In this document: piece after piece, positions 1 to 8,511 of the stretch
How the letters are laid out: each line of letters starts with the position of its first letter
How positions within the stretch are numbered: the stretch's first letter is position 1
Source of the DNA: Sphingobium chungbukense
GTDB taxonomy: Bacteria; Pseudomonadota; Alphaproteobacteria; Sphingomonadales; Sphingomonadaceae
Reading direction: 5' to 3'
DNA length: 64,000 nucleotides
NCBI RefSeq assembly: GCF_001005725.1
Contig: NZ_LBIC01000004.1
Location: forward strand, 310,001 to 374,000
Notes under the pieces: generated by a model
What the model was told of the DNA's origin: nothing
What the model saw: only the letters and a program-made list of their open reading frames with translations
Database searches by the model: none
Translations under genes and position numbers: made by a program

Positions 1-932
1 AGCCACTGGATCAGGCTGCCCGCGACGAACACCGATCCTTCCAGCGCATAGACGCGTTCCCCCGACAGCCGGTAGAGCAGGGTCCCGAGCAGCCGGTTGT
101 GCGACACCGGAACCACGCCTCCCCGATTGGCGAGGATGAAGGCCCCGGTGCCCAGCGTCGCCTTGGCATCGCCGGGCGTCAGGCAGGCCTGGCCGATGGT
201 CGCCGCCTGCTGGTCGCCCGCGAGGCCCCGGATCGGGATAGGCAGCCCGAACCATTCCGCCAGCGTCTCGCCAAAGGGCCCCGCATTGTCGCTTATCTCC
301 GGCAGGGCCTGGCGGGGCACGCCGAAGAGATCGCACAATTCCGCGTCCCAACCTTCGCCGGCCAGCGCCATGAGCTGGGTGCGGCTGGCATTGCTGGCGT
401 CGCTGATGTGCAGCCCGCCGGTCAGCTTCCACACCAGCCAGCTTTCCATCGTGCCGAAGGCCAGCGAAGCGCCCGCCGCCCTCAGCGCGGGTTCATGATC
501 CAGCAGCCAGCGCATCTTGGTGGCGGAGAAATAGGGATCGATCACCAGCCCGGTGCGCCGCTGGACCGTCGCCTCATGCCCGGCCTCCCGCAGCGCCGTG
601 CAATGGTCGGCAGTGCGGCGATCCTGCCAGACGATGGCGCGGGCCAGCGGAGCGCCCGTTCGCCGGTCCCAGGCGACCACCGTCTCGCGCTGGTTGGTGA
701 TACCGATGGCGGCGATGCGATCCGGCCCGCCGGCCTGTTCGACCATCCGCCGCGCGCAGTCCAGCGTCCGGTTCCAGATTTCGATGGCATCATGCTCGAC
801 CCAGCCGGGCTGCGGATAATATTGCGTGATCTCCGCCTGCGCCACGCCCAGCCGTCCGCCGTCCGGGGCATAGAGCATGGCCCGCGTCGAGGTGGTGCCC
901 TCATCCAGCACCAGGATCAGCCGGTCGTTCAT
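1..932 (-). CDS. glpK: Glycerol kinase (3' part cut by window edge)
   Basis: ATP-dependent phosphorylation of glycerol to glycerol-3-phosphate in the cytoplasm. The protein opens with MNDRLILVLDEGTTSTRAML, the FGGY-kinase phosphate-binding DxGTTSTR signature, followed by an IxQYYPQPGWVEHD stretch typical of GlpK. About 310 of roughly 500 residues lie in the window. The ATG overlaps the stop of glpD as ATGA, so the two genes are translationally coupled, with GlpD made first. No frame break is visible in the part present. Confidence 0.93.
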   Translation of the reverse strand, partial: MNDRLILVLDEGTTSTRAMLYAPDGGRLGVAQAEITQYYPQPGWVEHDAIEIWNRTLDCARRMVEQAGGPDRIAAIGITNQRETVVAWDRRTGAPLARAIVWQDRRTADHCTALREAGHEATVQRRTGLVIDPYFSATKMRWLLDHEPALRAAGASLAFGTMESWLVWKLTGGLHISDASNASRTQLMALAGEGWDAELCDLFGVPRQALPEISDNAGPFGETLAEWFGLPIPIRGLAGDQQAATIGQACLTPGDAKATLGTGAFILANRGGVVPVSHNRLLGTLLYRLSGERVYALEGSVFVAGSLIQW

Positions 933-2422
933 CCCCCCTCCTCCAGCCAGTTTTCCAGCCGTGCTTTCTGTACCGCGTCAAGGCGCAGGCCCAGTTTCGT
1001 GCGACGCCACAAGATATCCTCGGCGCTGGCCGCCCATTCACGGGTCTTCAGATAACGGATTTCGGCCTGGGTCAGCCCATGGCCGAAATGGACGCCCAAT
1101 GCCGCCATGTCCTGCGCATCCCCCAGCCAGTCCCGCGCCCGCGTGCCATAGGCGCAGGCAATCCGCTGAAGCGATGCATAGTCGAGAAAGGGATAGTCGC
1201 AGCCCAGATCGGCGATCAGTTGATCCAGCCCCTTCATCGGGAAATCACCGCCGGGCAAGGGGGCGTCCGCCGTCCAGTCGCCGCCCGACAGGCCCGGCAG
1301 ATGGGATTTCAGCATCTCCACTGCCTCGGCCGCGAGATGACGATAGGTGGTGATCTTGCCACCGAAGACGCTGAGCAGCGGCGCCTCCCCCTCCCCACCC
1401 TCCAGTTCGAGCCGATAGCCGCGCGTCGCCGCCTCCGGCCGGCCGGAGCCGTCATCGACCAGCGGACGTATCCCGGCATAGGACCAGAGCACATCCTCCG
1501 GTCCGATCGACCGCGCGAAATAGCGGTTCGCGCCTTCGCAGAGATAGGCAATCTCCTCCTCGTCCGGCTGCGGTCGATCGACCGGACCGTCATGATCGCG
1601 GTCGGTCGTGCCGATCAGCGTGAAGTCGCGCTGATAGGGAATGGCAAAGAAGATACGGCCGTCGGGCAACTGGAAGAAATAAGCGAAACCATGGTCGAAT
1701 AGCCGCCGCACGACGATATGCGAGCCCCGTACCAGACGCATGCGCCGGTCGCTGCCCTCCTGCGCGCGGTGCAGCAGGTCCAGCACTGACGGCCCCGCCG
1801 CGTTGACCACCGCGCGTGCCCGGAAATGCGCGTGCGGTGTCCGGATCGTCCAGAGGCCGTCCGCCCTTTCCAGCCGAAGCGCCTCCGTCCGAGGACGGAT
1901 ATCGGCCCCCCGGTCCGCCGCATCGCGCGCATTCAGGATGACCAGCCGGGCGTCATCGACGCAGCCGTCCGAATAGATGTAGGCCTTGCGAAAACCGCGC
2001 TTGAGCGGCTGGCCCGCCGGATGATGGCGCAAGTCGACCGCCTCGGTCGGTGGCAGGGCACGGCGGCCCCCGATATGATCGTAGAGAAGGAGCCCCAGCC
2101 GCAGCAGCCAGCGCGGACGCAGGCCCGGCACCCAGGGCAGCACGAAGCGCATCGGTTGGATGATGTGGGGCGCGATTGCCCAGAGCCGTTCGCGCTCGGA
2201 CAGGGATTCCCGCACGAGCGCGAATTCATAATGCTCCAGATAGCGCAGTCCGCCATGGATCAGCTTGGTCGAGGCGGAGGACGTACCCTGCGCCAGGTCG
2301 CCGCGCTCCAGCAGCAGCACCCGGGCGCCGCGGCCCGCCGCGTCGCGGGCGATGCCACAACCGTTGATCCCGCCGCCGATGATGGCGAGATCATAGGGGG
2401 CAGGCTCTGTCTCCCTGGTCAC
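929..2422 (-). CDS. glpD: Aerobic glycerol-3-phosphate dehydrogenase
   Basis: FAD-dependent, membrane-associated oxidation of glycerol-3-phosphate to dihydroxyacetone phosphate, passing electrons to quinone. The N-terminus carries the dinucleotide-binding motif YDLAIIGGGINGCGIARDA, followed by the GlpD hallmark STKLIHGGLRYLE and, later, GGKITTYRHLAAE. At 497 residues it is the usual GlpD length. The start is GTG without a strong Shine-Dalgarno sequence, but the Rossmann motif begins about ten residues in, so little room exists for another start. It forms an operon with glpK through a 4-nt overlap. A perfect 19-nt palindrome lies 43-61 nt upstream. Confidence 0.95.
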   Translation of the reverse strand: MTRETEPAPYDLAIIGGGINGCGIARDAAGRGARVLLLERGDLAQGTSSASTKLIHGGLRYLEHYEFALVRESLSERERLWAIAPHIIQPMRFVLPWVPGLRPRWLLRLGLLLYDHIGGRRALPPTEAVDLRHHPAGQPLKRGFRKAYIYSDGCVDDARLVILNARDAADRGADIRPRTEALRLERADGLWTIRTPHAHFRARAVVNAAGPSVLDLLHRAQEGSDRRMRLVRGSHIVVRRLFDHGFAYFFQLPDGRIFFAIPYQRDFTLIGTTDRDHDGPVDRPQPDEEEIAYLCEGANRYFARSIGPEDVLWSYAGIRPLVDDGSGRPEAATRGYRLELEGGEGEAPLLSVFGGKITTYRHLAAEAVEMLKSHLPGLSGGDWTADAPLPGGDFPMKGLDQLIADLGCDYPFLDYASLQRIACAYGTRARDWLGDAQDMAALGVHFGHGLTQAEIRYLKTREWAASAEDILWRRTKLGLRLDAVQKARLENWLEEGG

Positions 2423-2464
2423 GGGTGAGAGCCTATCGTGCTTTTCGCATTTGCGGAACCGTCA

Positions 2465-2483
2465 TGCCGAACCAGGTTCGGCA
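2465..2483. promoter_or_regulatory. Perfect 9+1+9 palindrome upstream of glpD
   Basis: TGCCGAACC-A-GGTTCGGCA is an exact inverted repeat with a single central base, lying between the glpD start and the clpS stop. It has no T-run on the strand of either gene, so an operator fits better than a terminator. Which regulator would bind is unknown; a glycerol regulator is only a guess from position. Confidence 0.4.
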
Positions 2484-2542
2484 GGGAACAAGGGATCAGG
2501 AAGGCCGGCTGTTGGATGAAGGGGCAGGCGCGCGTGCCGCGC

Positions 2543-2917
2543 TCAGGCCTTTTCCAGCGTGCATTGCAACGGATGCTGGTTCTGCCGGGCGAAGTCCATC
2601 ACCTGGTTCACCTTGGTCTCCGCCACCTCATAGCTGAAGATGCCGCAGACCCCGACGCCGCGCTGGTGGACATGCAGCATCACGCGGGTCGCCTCCTCCA
2701 TGTCCATGCGGAAGAATTGCTGGAGGACATGGACGACGAATTCCATCGGCGTGTAATCGTCGTTGAGCATCAGCACCTTGTAGAGCGAGGGTTTTTTCGT
2801 CCGGGCGCGGGTGCGCGTGGCAATGCCGACATTGGGGCCACCGGAGCCGTCGCCCTGGTCGTCCTGATCCTTGCCCGCCATCATCGCGGGATATGCCGAT
2901 GTCGAAATGCTGCTCAT
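2543..2917 (-). CDS. clpS: ATP-dependent Clp protease adaptor ClpS
   Basis: Adaptor that delivers N-degron substrates to ClpAP. The core [20 protein letters not shown] and the following [20 protein letters not shown] match the ClpS fold and its substrate pocket. The start is taken at the ATG giving [11 protein letters not shown]; the in-frame TTG 33 nt upstream lacks a better ribosome-binding site, and the ATGs at residues 12-13 are alternatives. The product is 124 residues, slightly long because of a disordered Gly/Asp-rich N-terminus. clpA is not adjacent in this window. Confidence 0.93.
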   Translation of the reverse strand: MSSISTSAYPAMMAGKDQDDQGDGSGGPNVGIATRTRARTKKPSLYKVLMLNDDYTPMEFVVHVLQQFFRMDMEEATRVMLHVHQRGVGVCGIFSYEVAETKVNQVMDFARQNQHPLQCTLEKA

Positions 2918-3081
2918 GATGGGGAAGGATATGGCGATTCCCCCTTTCAAGGCAAGGGGTCGGACGGGCCGTAAACCATGCTTCTGTCCCGGTGTTCGAG
3001 ATTGAACCTGAAATTTTGTCTCAGGATGGATCGAATGGGCAGCTTCAGATCAATATCCCAAGGCCGGAACCAAAGGCCTGT

Positions 3082-3120
3082 CAAAAAGAAACGGCCCCCG
3101 CCCGAAAGCGGAAGCCGTTC
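3082..3120 (-). terminator. Intrinsic terminator of the phasin gene
   Basis: Read on the minus strand, a GC-rich stem (AACGGC pairing with GCCGTT and an inner GC stem) is followed by TTTCTTTTT. It lies about 60 nt past the phasin stop codon. Confidence 0.7.
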
Positions 3121-3180
3121 CTTCCATTTCGCAAGCCCGCGGGCAGGATCAGGCGACGAGCGCCTTCACCTCATGGCTGG

Positions 3181-4113
3181 TCAAGCCGCCAGCGCCTTCA
3201 CCTTGTCGGTCACGACAGTGACGCGCGCGGTCAGCGGCGAAGCGACGTCGCCGGCCAGCTTGATCAGTGCTTCGCTGCTCTTGGCGGCTTCCTTCGTGAA
3301 CTCGTCGAAGCTGCTCGAGAAGAGCTGGCTCTGGAGCTGGAAGAATTCGGTCGGCGTCTTCACGGTCGAGAAGCTCTTGAACGAGGCGGTCGCCTTTTCG
3401 AAGCTCTTCTTGCTGTAATCGACGGCTTCCTGGCCCAGGGTTTCGAAACCCTTGGCCGCGATCTTGCCGGATTCGACCAGCGCTTCGACATTGCCCTTGG
3501 CGATGTCGCTGAATTCCTCGATCGCCTTGGTCGACTTCTCGACGCTGACCTTCGCCTTCTCGTTCAGGTCGGCATAGACCGTTTCGAGCTTGGCCTTGGT
3601 TTCCTCGGCGAACTTCTTTCCGGTTTCGATCACGTCGTTCATCATCTTCGTTCCTTCTGTGGCGGGCAGCAATTTGGGCTCTAATGGCCCGGCCTTAAAC
3701 GACAGGCTCTTCGATTCTTTCGGTTCCGGCGGCGTCACTTTCGCGGCCGGTTCGATCTTGGGCGGGGCAACCTTGGGTGTTTCCACCTTGGTCGCCGCAG
3801 CGACAGGGGCCGGCTCCGGCGTCCTGGCCTTGACGGGCTCAGGCTTGACCAGTTCCGGTTCCGGTGCGGCATCGACCGCGGTCGTCGCGGCAATCACCGC
3901 CACCGGATCGGCCTTGGCAACAGGCGCCGCTTTGACCGGACGCGTTGCCGGTTTGACCGGGGCGGGTGTGGCCGGGGCCGGTTTCTTGGCGACGGGTTTC
4001 ACCGGCGCCTTTATCGCGGCTTCGGCGGCCTTCAACGCCTCCGTGGCGGACAGCGTCGACGAGGTCTTCTTCGCGACGGGCTTCTTACGCACTGGCTTTG
4101 GGGTAACGGCCAT
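3181..4113 (-). CDS. Phasin family protein with long Ala/Pro/Lys-rich N-terminus
   Basis: Phasins coat polyhydroxyalkanoate granules. The C-terminal half (roughly residues 155-310) is a phasin domain: amphipathic helices with KKFAEETKAKLETVYADLNE and a TPTEFFQLQSQLFSSSFDEF segment characteristic of the family. The first ~150 residues are low-complexity Ala/Pro/Lys/Val repeats of PVKPVAKK type, similar to histone H1-like tails. The chosen ATG has GGAGGA seven bases upstream and yields 310 residues; a longer frame starting 48 nt upstream has no ribosome-binding site and would run into the putative operator. It lies downstream of phaC on the same strand, 142 nt away. Confidence 0.88.
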   Translation of the reverse strand: MAVTPKPVRKKPVAKKTSSTLSATEALKAAEAAIKAPVKPVAKKPAPATPAPVKPATRPVKAAPVAKADPVAVIAATTAVDAAPEPELVKPEPVKARTPEPAPVAAATKVETPKVAPPKIEPAAKVTPPEPKESKSLSFKAGPLEPKLLPATEGTKMMNDVIETGKKFAEETKAKLETVYADLNEKAKVSVEKSTKAIEEFSDIAKGNVEALVESGKIAAKGFETLGQEAVDYSKKSFEKATASFKSFSTVKTPTEFFQLQSQLFSSSFDEFTKEAAKSSEALIKLAGDVASPLTARVTVVTDKVKALAA

Positions 4114-4126
4114 GGACCATCCTCCA

Positions 4127-4191
4127 TTTGTTGCAGTGCACAATATAGCGTTCGCGCCCATGTTGCAAGCGCTTTTGTGCGCTGCAACAAA
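4127..4191. promoter_or_regulatory. 17-nt inverted repeat between phaC and the phasin gene
   Basis: Left arm TTTGTTGCAGTGCACAA (4127-4143) and right arm TTGTGCGCTGCAACAAA (4175-4191) are reverse complements with one mismatch, separated by 31 nt. A further TGTTGCA occurs in the spacer. The left arm sits just 5' of the phasin Shine-Dalgarno. TGCA/CTGC-containing dyads are the kind of site bound by PhaR-type repressors that shut off phasin genes when no granule is present. The PhaR assignment is an inference; phaR is not in the window. Confidence 0.6.
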
Positions 4192-4255
4192 ACTGCCATA
4201 TGCGGCTCGCCGCCAAGGAAAGGCGGGCTACCGCAAATCCCCGGGAATCAAGGAT

Positions 4256-5995
4256 TCAGCGCGCTTTTACGTAACGGCCCGGGGCGTCCTCGATCGCCTT
4301 GAGTCGTCCCTTGCCCGGCTGGCGCGCGCCCCTGACCGGCACGCTGGCATGGCCCTGCCCGCGAATCCAGTCGATCCAGTCAGGCCACCAGCTGCCCCTG
4401 GTCTCCTTCGCTTGCGCAAGAAAGGCGTCGAGGGTCGGTTGCGATTCGTCGCAGGCCCAATATTGATATTTGCCGGCGGCCGGGGGATTGACCACGCCCG
4501 CAATATGGCCCGAACCCGCGAGCAGGAAGCGGACCGGGCCGGACAGATGCTGGGTCAGCTTCCACACGCTTTCCAGCGGGGCGATATGATCCTCCCGCCC
4601 TGCCTGCACATAGGCGGGGGTCCTGATCTGGCGCAGGTCGATGGGCGTCCCCGCGATGTTGATCGCGCCCGGCTGCACGAGCAGATTGTCGCGATAGAGC
4701 TGGGTCAGATAATCCCTGTGCCAGCGTGCGGGCAGATTGGTGGTATCGCCGTTCCAGTAGAGCAGGTCGAAGGGCGGATAATCCTGCCCCAGCAGGTAAT
4801 TGTTGACCACATAGTTCCAGATGAGGTCGCGCCCGCGCAGCAGGTTGAAGGTCGCCGCCATATAGCGCCCGTCGAGGAAACCGCCGGAGGAAAGCTGCTC
4901 CACCATCTTCATCTGATCGTCGTCGACGAACAGGGTGAGGTCGCCGGCCTGGGAAAAATCGACCTGCGCCGTGAAGAAGGTGGCGCTGGCGACCTTGTCC
5001 GCTTCCCCCCGCGCCGCCAGCAACGCCAGCGTGGCGGCCAGGGTGGTGCCCGCGACGCAATAGCCGATGGTGTGGACGCTCGGCACCTTGAGCAGGTCGC
5101 GCACCGTGTCGATCGCGTCGATCTGGCCGTTCAGGATATAATCGTCCCAGACAAGGTCCTTCATCGAGGCGTCGGCCGATTTCCACGACACGAGGAAGAC
5201 GCTGAGTCCCTGATCCACGGCCCATTTGACGAAGCTTTTTTCCGGCGCGAGATCGAGAATGTAGAAGCGATTGATCCAGGGCGGGAAGATCAGCAGCGGC
5301 GTTTCCAGCACCGTTTCCGTCGTCGGCGCATAATGGATGAGCTGGTAGAGCGGGGTTTCCTTGATCACCTTGCCCGGCGTCGAGGCGATGTTGCGTCCCA
5401 GTTCGAACGCCATGCCGTCGGTATGGGTGAGCTGACCCTTTTCCAGATCGGCCAGCATATGCTGGAGGCCCTTCACCAGATTTTCGCCGCCGCTCTGGAT
5501 CGTCTTCTGCACGACCATGGGATTGGTCAGCGGGAAATTGCTGGGCGCCATCGCGTCGAGCATGCCGGTGGTGGCGAAGCGCAGCTTGGCCTTCTGCTTC
5601 GGATCGACGCCGTCGACAGCGTCCGCCAGCTTCAACAGATAGTCGGAGAGCAGCAGATAGCTTTGCCGGATCAGGTCGTAGAAGGGATGTTCGGTCCACG
5701 CCGGGTCCGCAAAGCGCCGGTCCTTGACGGCTGCGGGACTGCCGGAGGGCGGTGCGTCGGGCCGGTCCCGCAGCAATCCGCCCGAATCGAGGAAACGCTG
5801 CCAGAGCGCGAGCCCTTCGTCGGCGAAGCTGGTCTGGATACGCGACACGGCCTCGGGATCGAAGGGCAAGGTGCGGCCGGTCGCGCCCGCCGCCTGTTCC
5901 AGCAGCAATTGCTGGGCGCGGCCCAGCACCTGTGTCCATTGCTGCATTTCCTCAAGCGTGGGCAGATGGGGTTCCATGATGTCCTGTGCTGTCAT
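4256..5995 (-). CDS. phaC: Class I poly(3-hydroxyalkanoate) synthase
   Basis: Polymerises 3-hydroxyacyl-CoA into polyester at the granule surface. The lipase-like box is GYCVAG with the nucleophilic Cys near residue 313, and the later REDHIAP and GSGHIAGVVNPP motifs supply the catalytic Asp and His. The length, 579 residues, fits class I enzymes, which act without PhaE or PhaR subunits. The ATG giving MTAQDIM is preferred over a GTG two codons earlier because AAGGAAGG is spaced correctly for it. The phasin gene follows on the same strand; phaAB are not in the window. Confidence 0.96.
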   Translation of the reverse strand: MTAQDIMEPHLPTLEEMQQWTQVLGRAQQLLLEQAAGATGRTLPFDPEAVSRIQTSFADEGLALWQRFLDSGGLLRDRPDAPPSGSPAAVKDRRFADPAWTEHPFYDLIRQSYLLLSDYLLKLADAVDGVDPKQKAKLRFATTGMLDAMAPSNFPLTNPMVVQKTIQSGGENLVKGLQHMLADLEKGQLTHTDGMAFELGRNIASTPGKVIKETPLYQLIHYAPTTETVLETPLLIFPPWINRFYILDLAPEKSFVKWAVDQGLSVFLVSWKSADASMKDLVWDDYILNGQIDAIDTVRDLLKVPSVHTIGYCVAGTTLAATLALLAARGEADKVASATFFTAQVDFSQAGDLTLFVDDDQMKMVEQLSSGGFLDGRYMAATFNLLRGRDLIWNYVVNNYLLGQDYPPFDLLYWNGDTTNLPARWHRDYLTQLYRDNLLVQPGAINIAGTPIDLRQIRTPAYVQAGREDHIAPLESVWKLTQHLSGPVRFLLAGSGHIAGVVNPPAAGKYQYWACDESQPTLDAFLAQAKETRGSWWPDWIDWIRGQGHASVPVRGARQPGKGRLKAIEDAPGRYVKAR

Positions 5996-6137
5996 GGCCA
6001 CCTTCCTTCGCCTGGCATGGTCGGGTTCGCCGCTTTCACTGGCGCGTCGCAGTCCGGCGGGTTATAGCCGGATTGTGACAAGCCGAATGCGCGTCACGCA
6101 CTATTCCTTACAGCGAGCTTTCAGGAAAGCCCCAAAA

Positions 6138-7346
6138 ATGTCCGAAGAATTCTACCGCATGAAGCGTCTGCCGCCCTATGTCATCGCCGAAGTGAATGCG
6201 ATGCGGGCCGCCGCGCGCGCCGCGGGGGAGGACATTATCGACCTGGGCATGGGCAATCCCGACCTGCCGCCGCCCGACCATGTGATCGCCAAGCTGTGCG
6301 AAGTCGCGCAGAAACCGAGCGCGCACGGCTATTCCCAGTCCATGGGGATTCCGGGGCTGCGCAAGGCGCAGGCCAATTATTATGGCCGCCGCTTCGGCGT
6401 CGATCTGGACCCGGAAACCGAAGTCGTCGTGACCATGGGGTCGAAGGAGGGGCTGGCCAGTCTCGCCACCGCGATCACCGCGCCGGGCGATGTCGTGCTG
6501 GCGCCCAATCCCAGCTACCCGATCCACATGTTCGGCTTCATCATCGCGGGCGCGACCATCCGTTCCGTGCCGACCACGCCGGACGAACATTATTGGCAGT
6601 CGCTGGAACGGGCGATGGCCTTCACCGTGCCGCGTCCCTCTATCCTGGTCGTCGGCTATCCCAGCAACCCGACGGCGGAAACGGTCGACCTCGCCTTCTA
6701 CGAGCGGCTCGTCGCCTGGGCGAAGGAGAATAATGTCTGGGTGTTGAGCGACCTTGCCTATTCCGAACTTTATTATGACGGCAATCCGACGCCCTCCATC
6801 CTTCAGGTGCCGGGCGCCAAGGATGTGGCGGTGGAGTTCACGTCGCTGTCGAAGACCTATTCGATGGCGGGCTGGCGCATCGGCTTCGCGGTCGGCAACA
6901 GGAAGCTGATCGCGGCATTGAAGCGGGTGAAGAGCTATCTCGACTACGGCGCGTTCACACCCATCCAGGCGGCCGCCTGCGCGGCATTGAACGGGCCGCA
7001 GGACATCGTGCAGAAGAATCGCGAACTTTATCACAAGCGCCGCGACGTGATGGTGGAGGCCTTTGGCCGGGCGGGGTGGGACATTCCCGCGCCACGGGCC
7101 TCGATGTTCGCCTGGGCGCCGCTGCCCCCTGCCCTCAAGGAGATGGGGAGCCTGGAATTTTCCAAGCAGCTGCTGACCCATGCCAAGGTCGCGGTCGCGC
7201 CGGGGGTCGGCTATGGCGAAGATGGCGAGGGCTATGTCCGCATCGCCATGGTCGAGAATGAGCAGCGGTTGCGGCAGGCCGCGCGCAACATCAAGCAGTA
7301 TCTGAAGTCCATGGGCGTCAACACGCCCGCCAAGGGCGCTGCCTGA
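6138..7346 (+). CDS. Class I/II PLP-dependent aminotransferase (AlaC / LL-DAP aminotransferase-like)
   Basis: Cytosolic fold-type I aminotransferase of 402 residues. Visible features are the N-terminal IDLGMGNPDLPPPDHV, the YPSNPTAETVD loop, DLAYSELYY, and the Schiff-base motif SLSKTYSMAGWRIGF. The overall pattern is that of AlaC-type glutamate-pyruvate aminotransferases, often annotated as LL-diaminopimelate aminotransferase. Substrate specificity cannot be told from sequence reading. The start is the ATG giving MSEEFYRMKRLPPYV; the frame stays open upstream but that part is antisense to phaC. A clear terminator follows 30 nt after the stop, so it is probably monocistronic. Confidence 0.87.
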   Translation: MSEEFYRMKRLPPYVIAEVNAMRAAARAAGEDIIDLGMGNPDLPPPDHVIAKLCEVAQKPSAHGYSQSMGIPGLRKAQANYYGRRFGVDLDPETEVVVTMGSKEGLASLATAITAPGDVVLAPNPSYPIHMFGFIIAGATIRSVPTTPDEHYWQSLERAMAFTVPRPSILVVGYPSNPTAETVDLAFYERLVAWAKENNVWVLSDLAYSELYYDGNPTPSILQVPGAKDVAVEFTSLSKTYSMAGWRIGFAVGNRKLIAALKRVKSYLDYGAFTPIQAAACAALNGPQDIVQKNRELYHKRRDVMVEAFGRAGWDIPAPRASMFAWAPLPPALKEMGSLEFSKQLLTHAKVAVAPGVGYGEDGEGYVRIAMVENEQRLRQAARNIKQYLKSMGVNTPAKGAA

Positions 7347-7375
7347 ACCAAGCGACAAACGGTCAGACTATGAGG

Positions 7376-7416
7376 AGGGCGCCTCGGCCAACCGGCCATG
7401 GCGCCCTTTCTTTTTT
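7376..7416 (+). terminator. Intrinsic terminator after the aminotransferase
   Basis: The stem AGGGCGCC / GGCGCCCT encloses a second small GC stem (CGGCC/GGCCA region) and is followed by TTTCTTTTTT. It also shows that the next gene must start downstream, supporting the start chosen for the DUF2721 protein. Confidence 0.82.
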
Positions 7417-7492
7417 CCAGCTCATGGCATTTGGGGCCTTGTCATTTATACCGCCCTGCGCTGCTTTGGCGCATGGGGAGAAAAGCGCGCAT

Positions 7493-7969
7493 ATGATTGC
7501 ACTGCCACAGGTTTCCCAGGTCGCGCAGACCATTCAGCTGGCCCTTGCGCCGGTCTTCCTGCTCGCGGGCATCGGCGCGTTCCTGAATGTCTGCGTCGGC
7601 CGGCTGGCGCGCATCATCGACCGGGCGCGGAAGGTGGAGGAGAAGATCCTTGAATCCCGCGGCAAGGAACATGACCGGATGGTGAGCGAGATCCGCGTGC
7701 TCGACCGGCGGATGAGCGTGGTCAACGGCGCGATCTTCCTGTCGGTGGCATCGGCCTGTGCGGTCTGTCTGGTGGTCATTCTGCTGTTCGCGGCCAATCT
7801 GCTGGGATCGCATCTGGGAACGCCGATCGCGATCCTGTTCAGCCTGGCCATGGTGTTGCAGGCGGCGGCCTTCGGCACCTTCATCCAGGAAATCCGGCTG
7901 GCGTCGCGGACCATTCATATCCGCAACGAAGTGCTCTACCATCAGGTGGAGGAAGAGAGCGGGGAATGA
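7493..7969 (+). CDS. DUF2721-like integral membrane protein
   Basis: A 158-residue protein with three predicted membrane spans: one near residues 10-33 (AQTIQLALAPVFLLAGIGAFLNV), then two in the C-terminal half (IFLSVASACAVCLVVILLFAANL and TPIAILFSLAMVLQAAAFGTFI), with a charged cytoplasmic segment rich in RARKVEEKI between them. This layout and the LAPVFLLAGIG opening match DUF2721, whose function is unknown. The ATG is chosen because earlier in-frame starts fall inside the preceding terminator. Its TGA overlaps the ATG of the next gene (ATGA), implying coupled translation. Confidence 0.75.
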   Translation: MIALPQVSQVAQTIQLALAPVFLLAGIGAFLNVCVGRLARIIDRARKVEEKILESRGKEHDRMVSEIRVLDRRMSVVNGAIFLSVASACAVCLVVILLFAANLLGSHLGTPIAILFSLAMVLQAAAFGTFIQEIRLASRTIHIRNEVLYHQVEEESGE

Positions 7970-8502
7970 CGAAGTTCACGGTCAACGATCGGCCGGTCCA
8001 GTACCGGATGGACCCGGCGACACCGCTGCTGTGGGCCTTGCGGGATGCGTCCAATCTGACGGGCACCAAATATGGCTGCGGCACCGGGGACTGCGGCGCC
8101 TGCACGGTCGATATCGACGGGGAGGCCGTTCGGTCCTGCCAGGTGACGATCGCGGCGACCGAGGGGAAGTTCGTCACCACCATAGAGGGCCTGTCGCCCG
8201 ATCGGGGCCATCCGTTGCAGCAGGTGTTCGCGGCGGACAATGTGTCGCAATGCGGTTATTGCATTCCCGGCGTCATCATGACGGCGGCGGCGCTGCTGCG
8301 GCGGACCGCCGATCCGAGCGACGAGGAGATCGATGCCGCGCTGACCAATATCTGCCGTTGCGGCATCTATCCGCGCCTGAGGGGTGCGATCCAGCGCGCG
8401 GGGCGGGTGATGCGGGGCGAGGAGGTGGTGGACCCCGTGCCGCCTTCGGGGATCACCCCCGACGAAGCGGCGAAGGCGGTCCCGGCGCTGCGCAAACCAT
8501 GA
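7966..8502 (+). CDS. (2Fe-2S)-binding small subunit of a xanthine oxidase-family enzyme (orphan)
   Basis: The N-terminal plant-ferredoxin-like domain has the GCGTGDCGACTVDIDG cysteine cluster near residues 38-55, and the C-terminal helical domain has CGYC and CRC, giving the two [2Fe-2S] centres typical of CoxS/IorA/XdhA-type subunits. Such proteins normally work with a molybdopterin-containing large subunit to hydroxylate aldehydes or N-heterocycles. No large subunit or FAD subunit is adjacent; instead the gene is coupled by 4 nt to a DUF2721 gene. The C-terminus is extended by about 20 residues beyond the usual core. Confidence 0.88.
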   Translation: MTKFTVNDRPVQYRMDPATPLLWALRDASNLTGTKYGCGTGDCGACTVDIDGEAVRSCQVTIAATEGKFVTTIEGLSPDRGHPLQQVFAADNVSQCGYCIPGVIMTAAALLRRTADPSDEEIDAALTNICRCGIYPRLRGAIQRAGRVMRGEEVVDPVPPSGITPDEAAKAVPALRKP

Positions 8503-8511
8503 ACGTCGTCG

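Noticed and set aside
3590..6067. Very long plus-strand open frame opposite phaC and the phasin gene
   Set aside because: It is antisense to two well-recognised genes, is low in complexity (Ala/Gly/Val), and shows no family motif; an effect of high GC at third codon positions.
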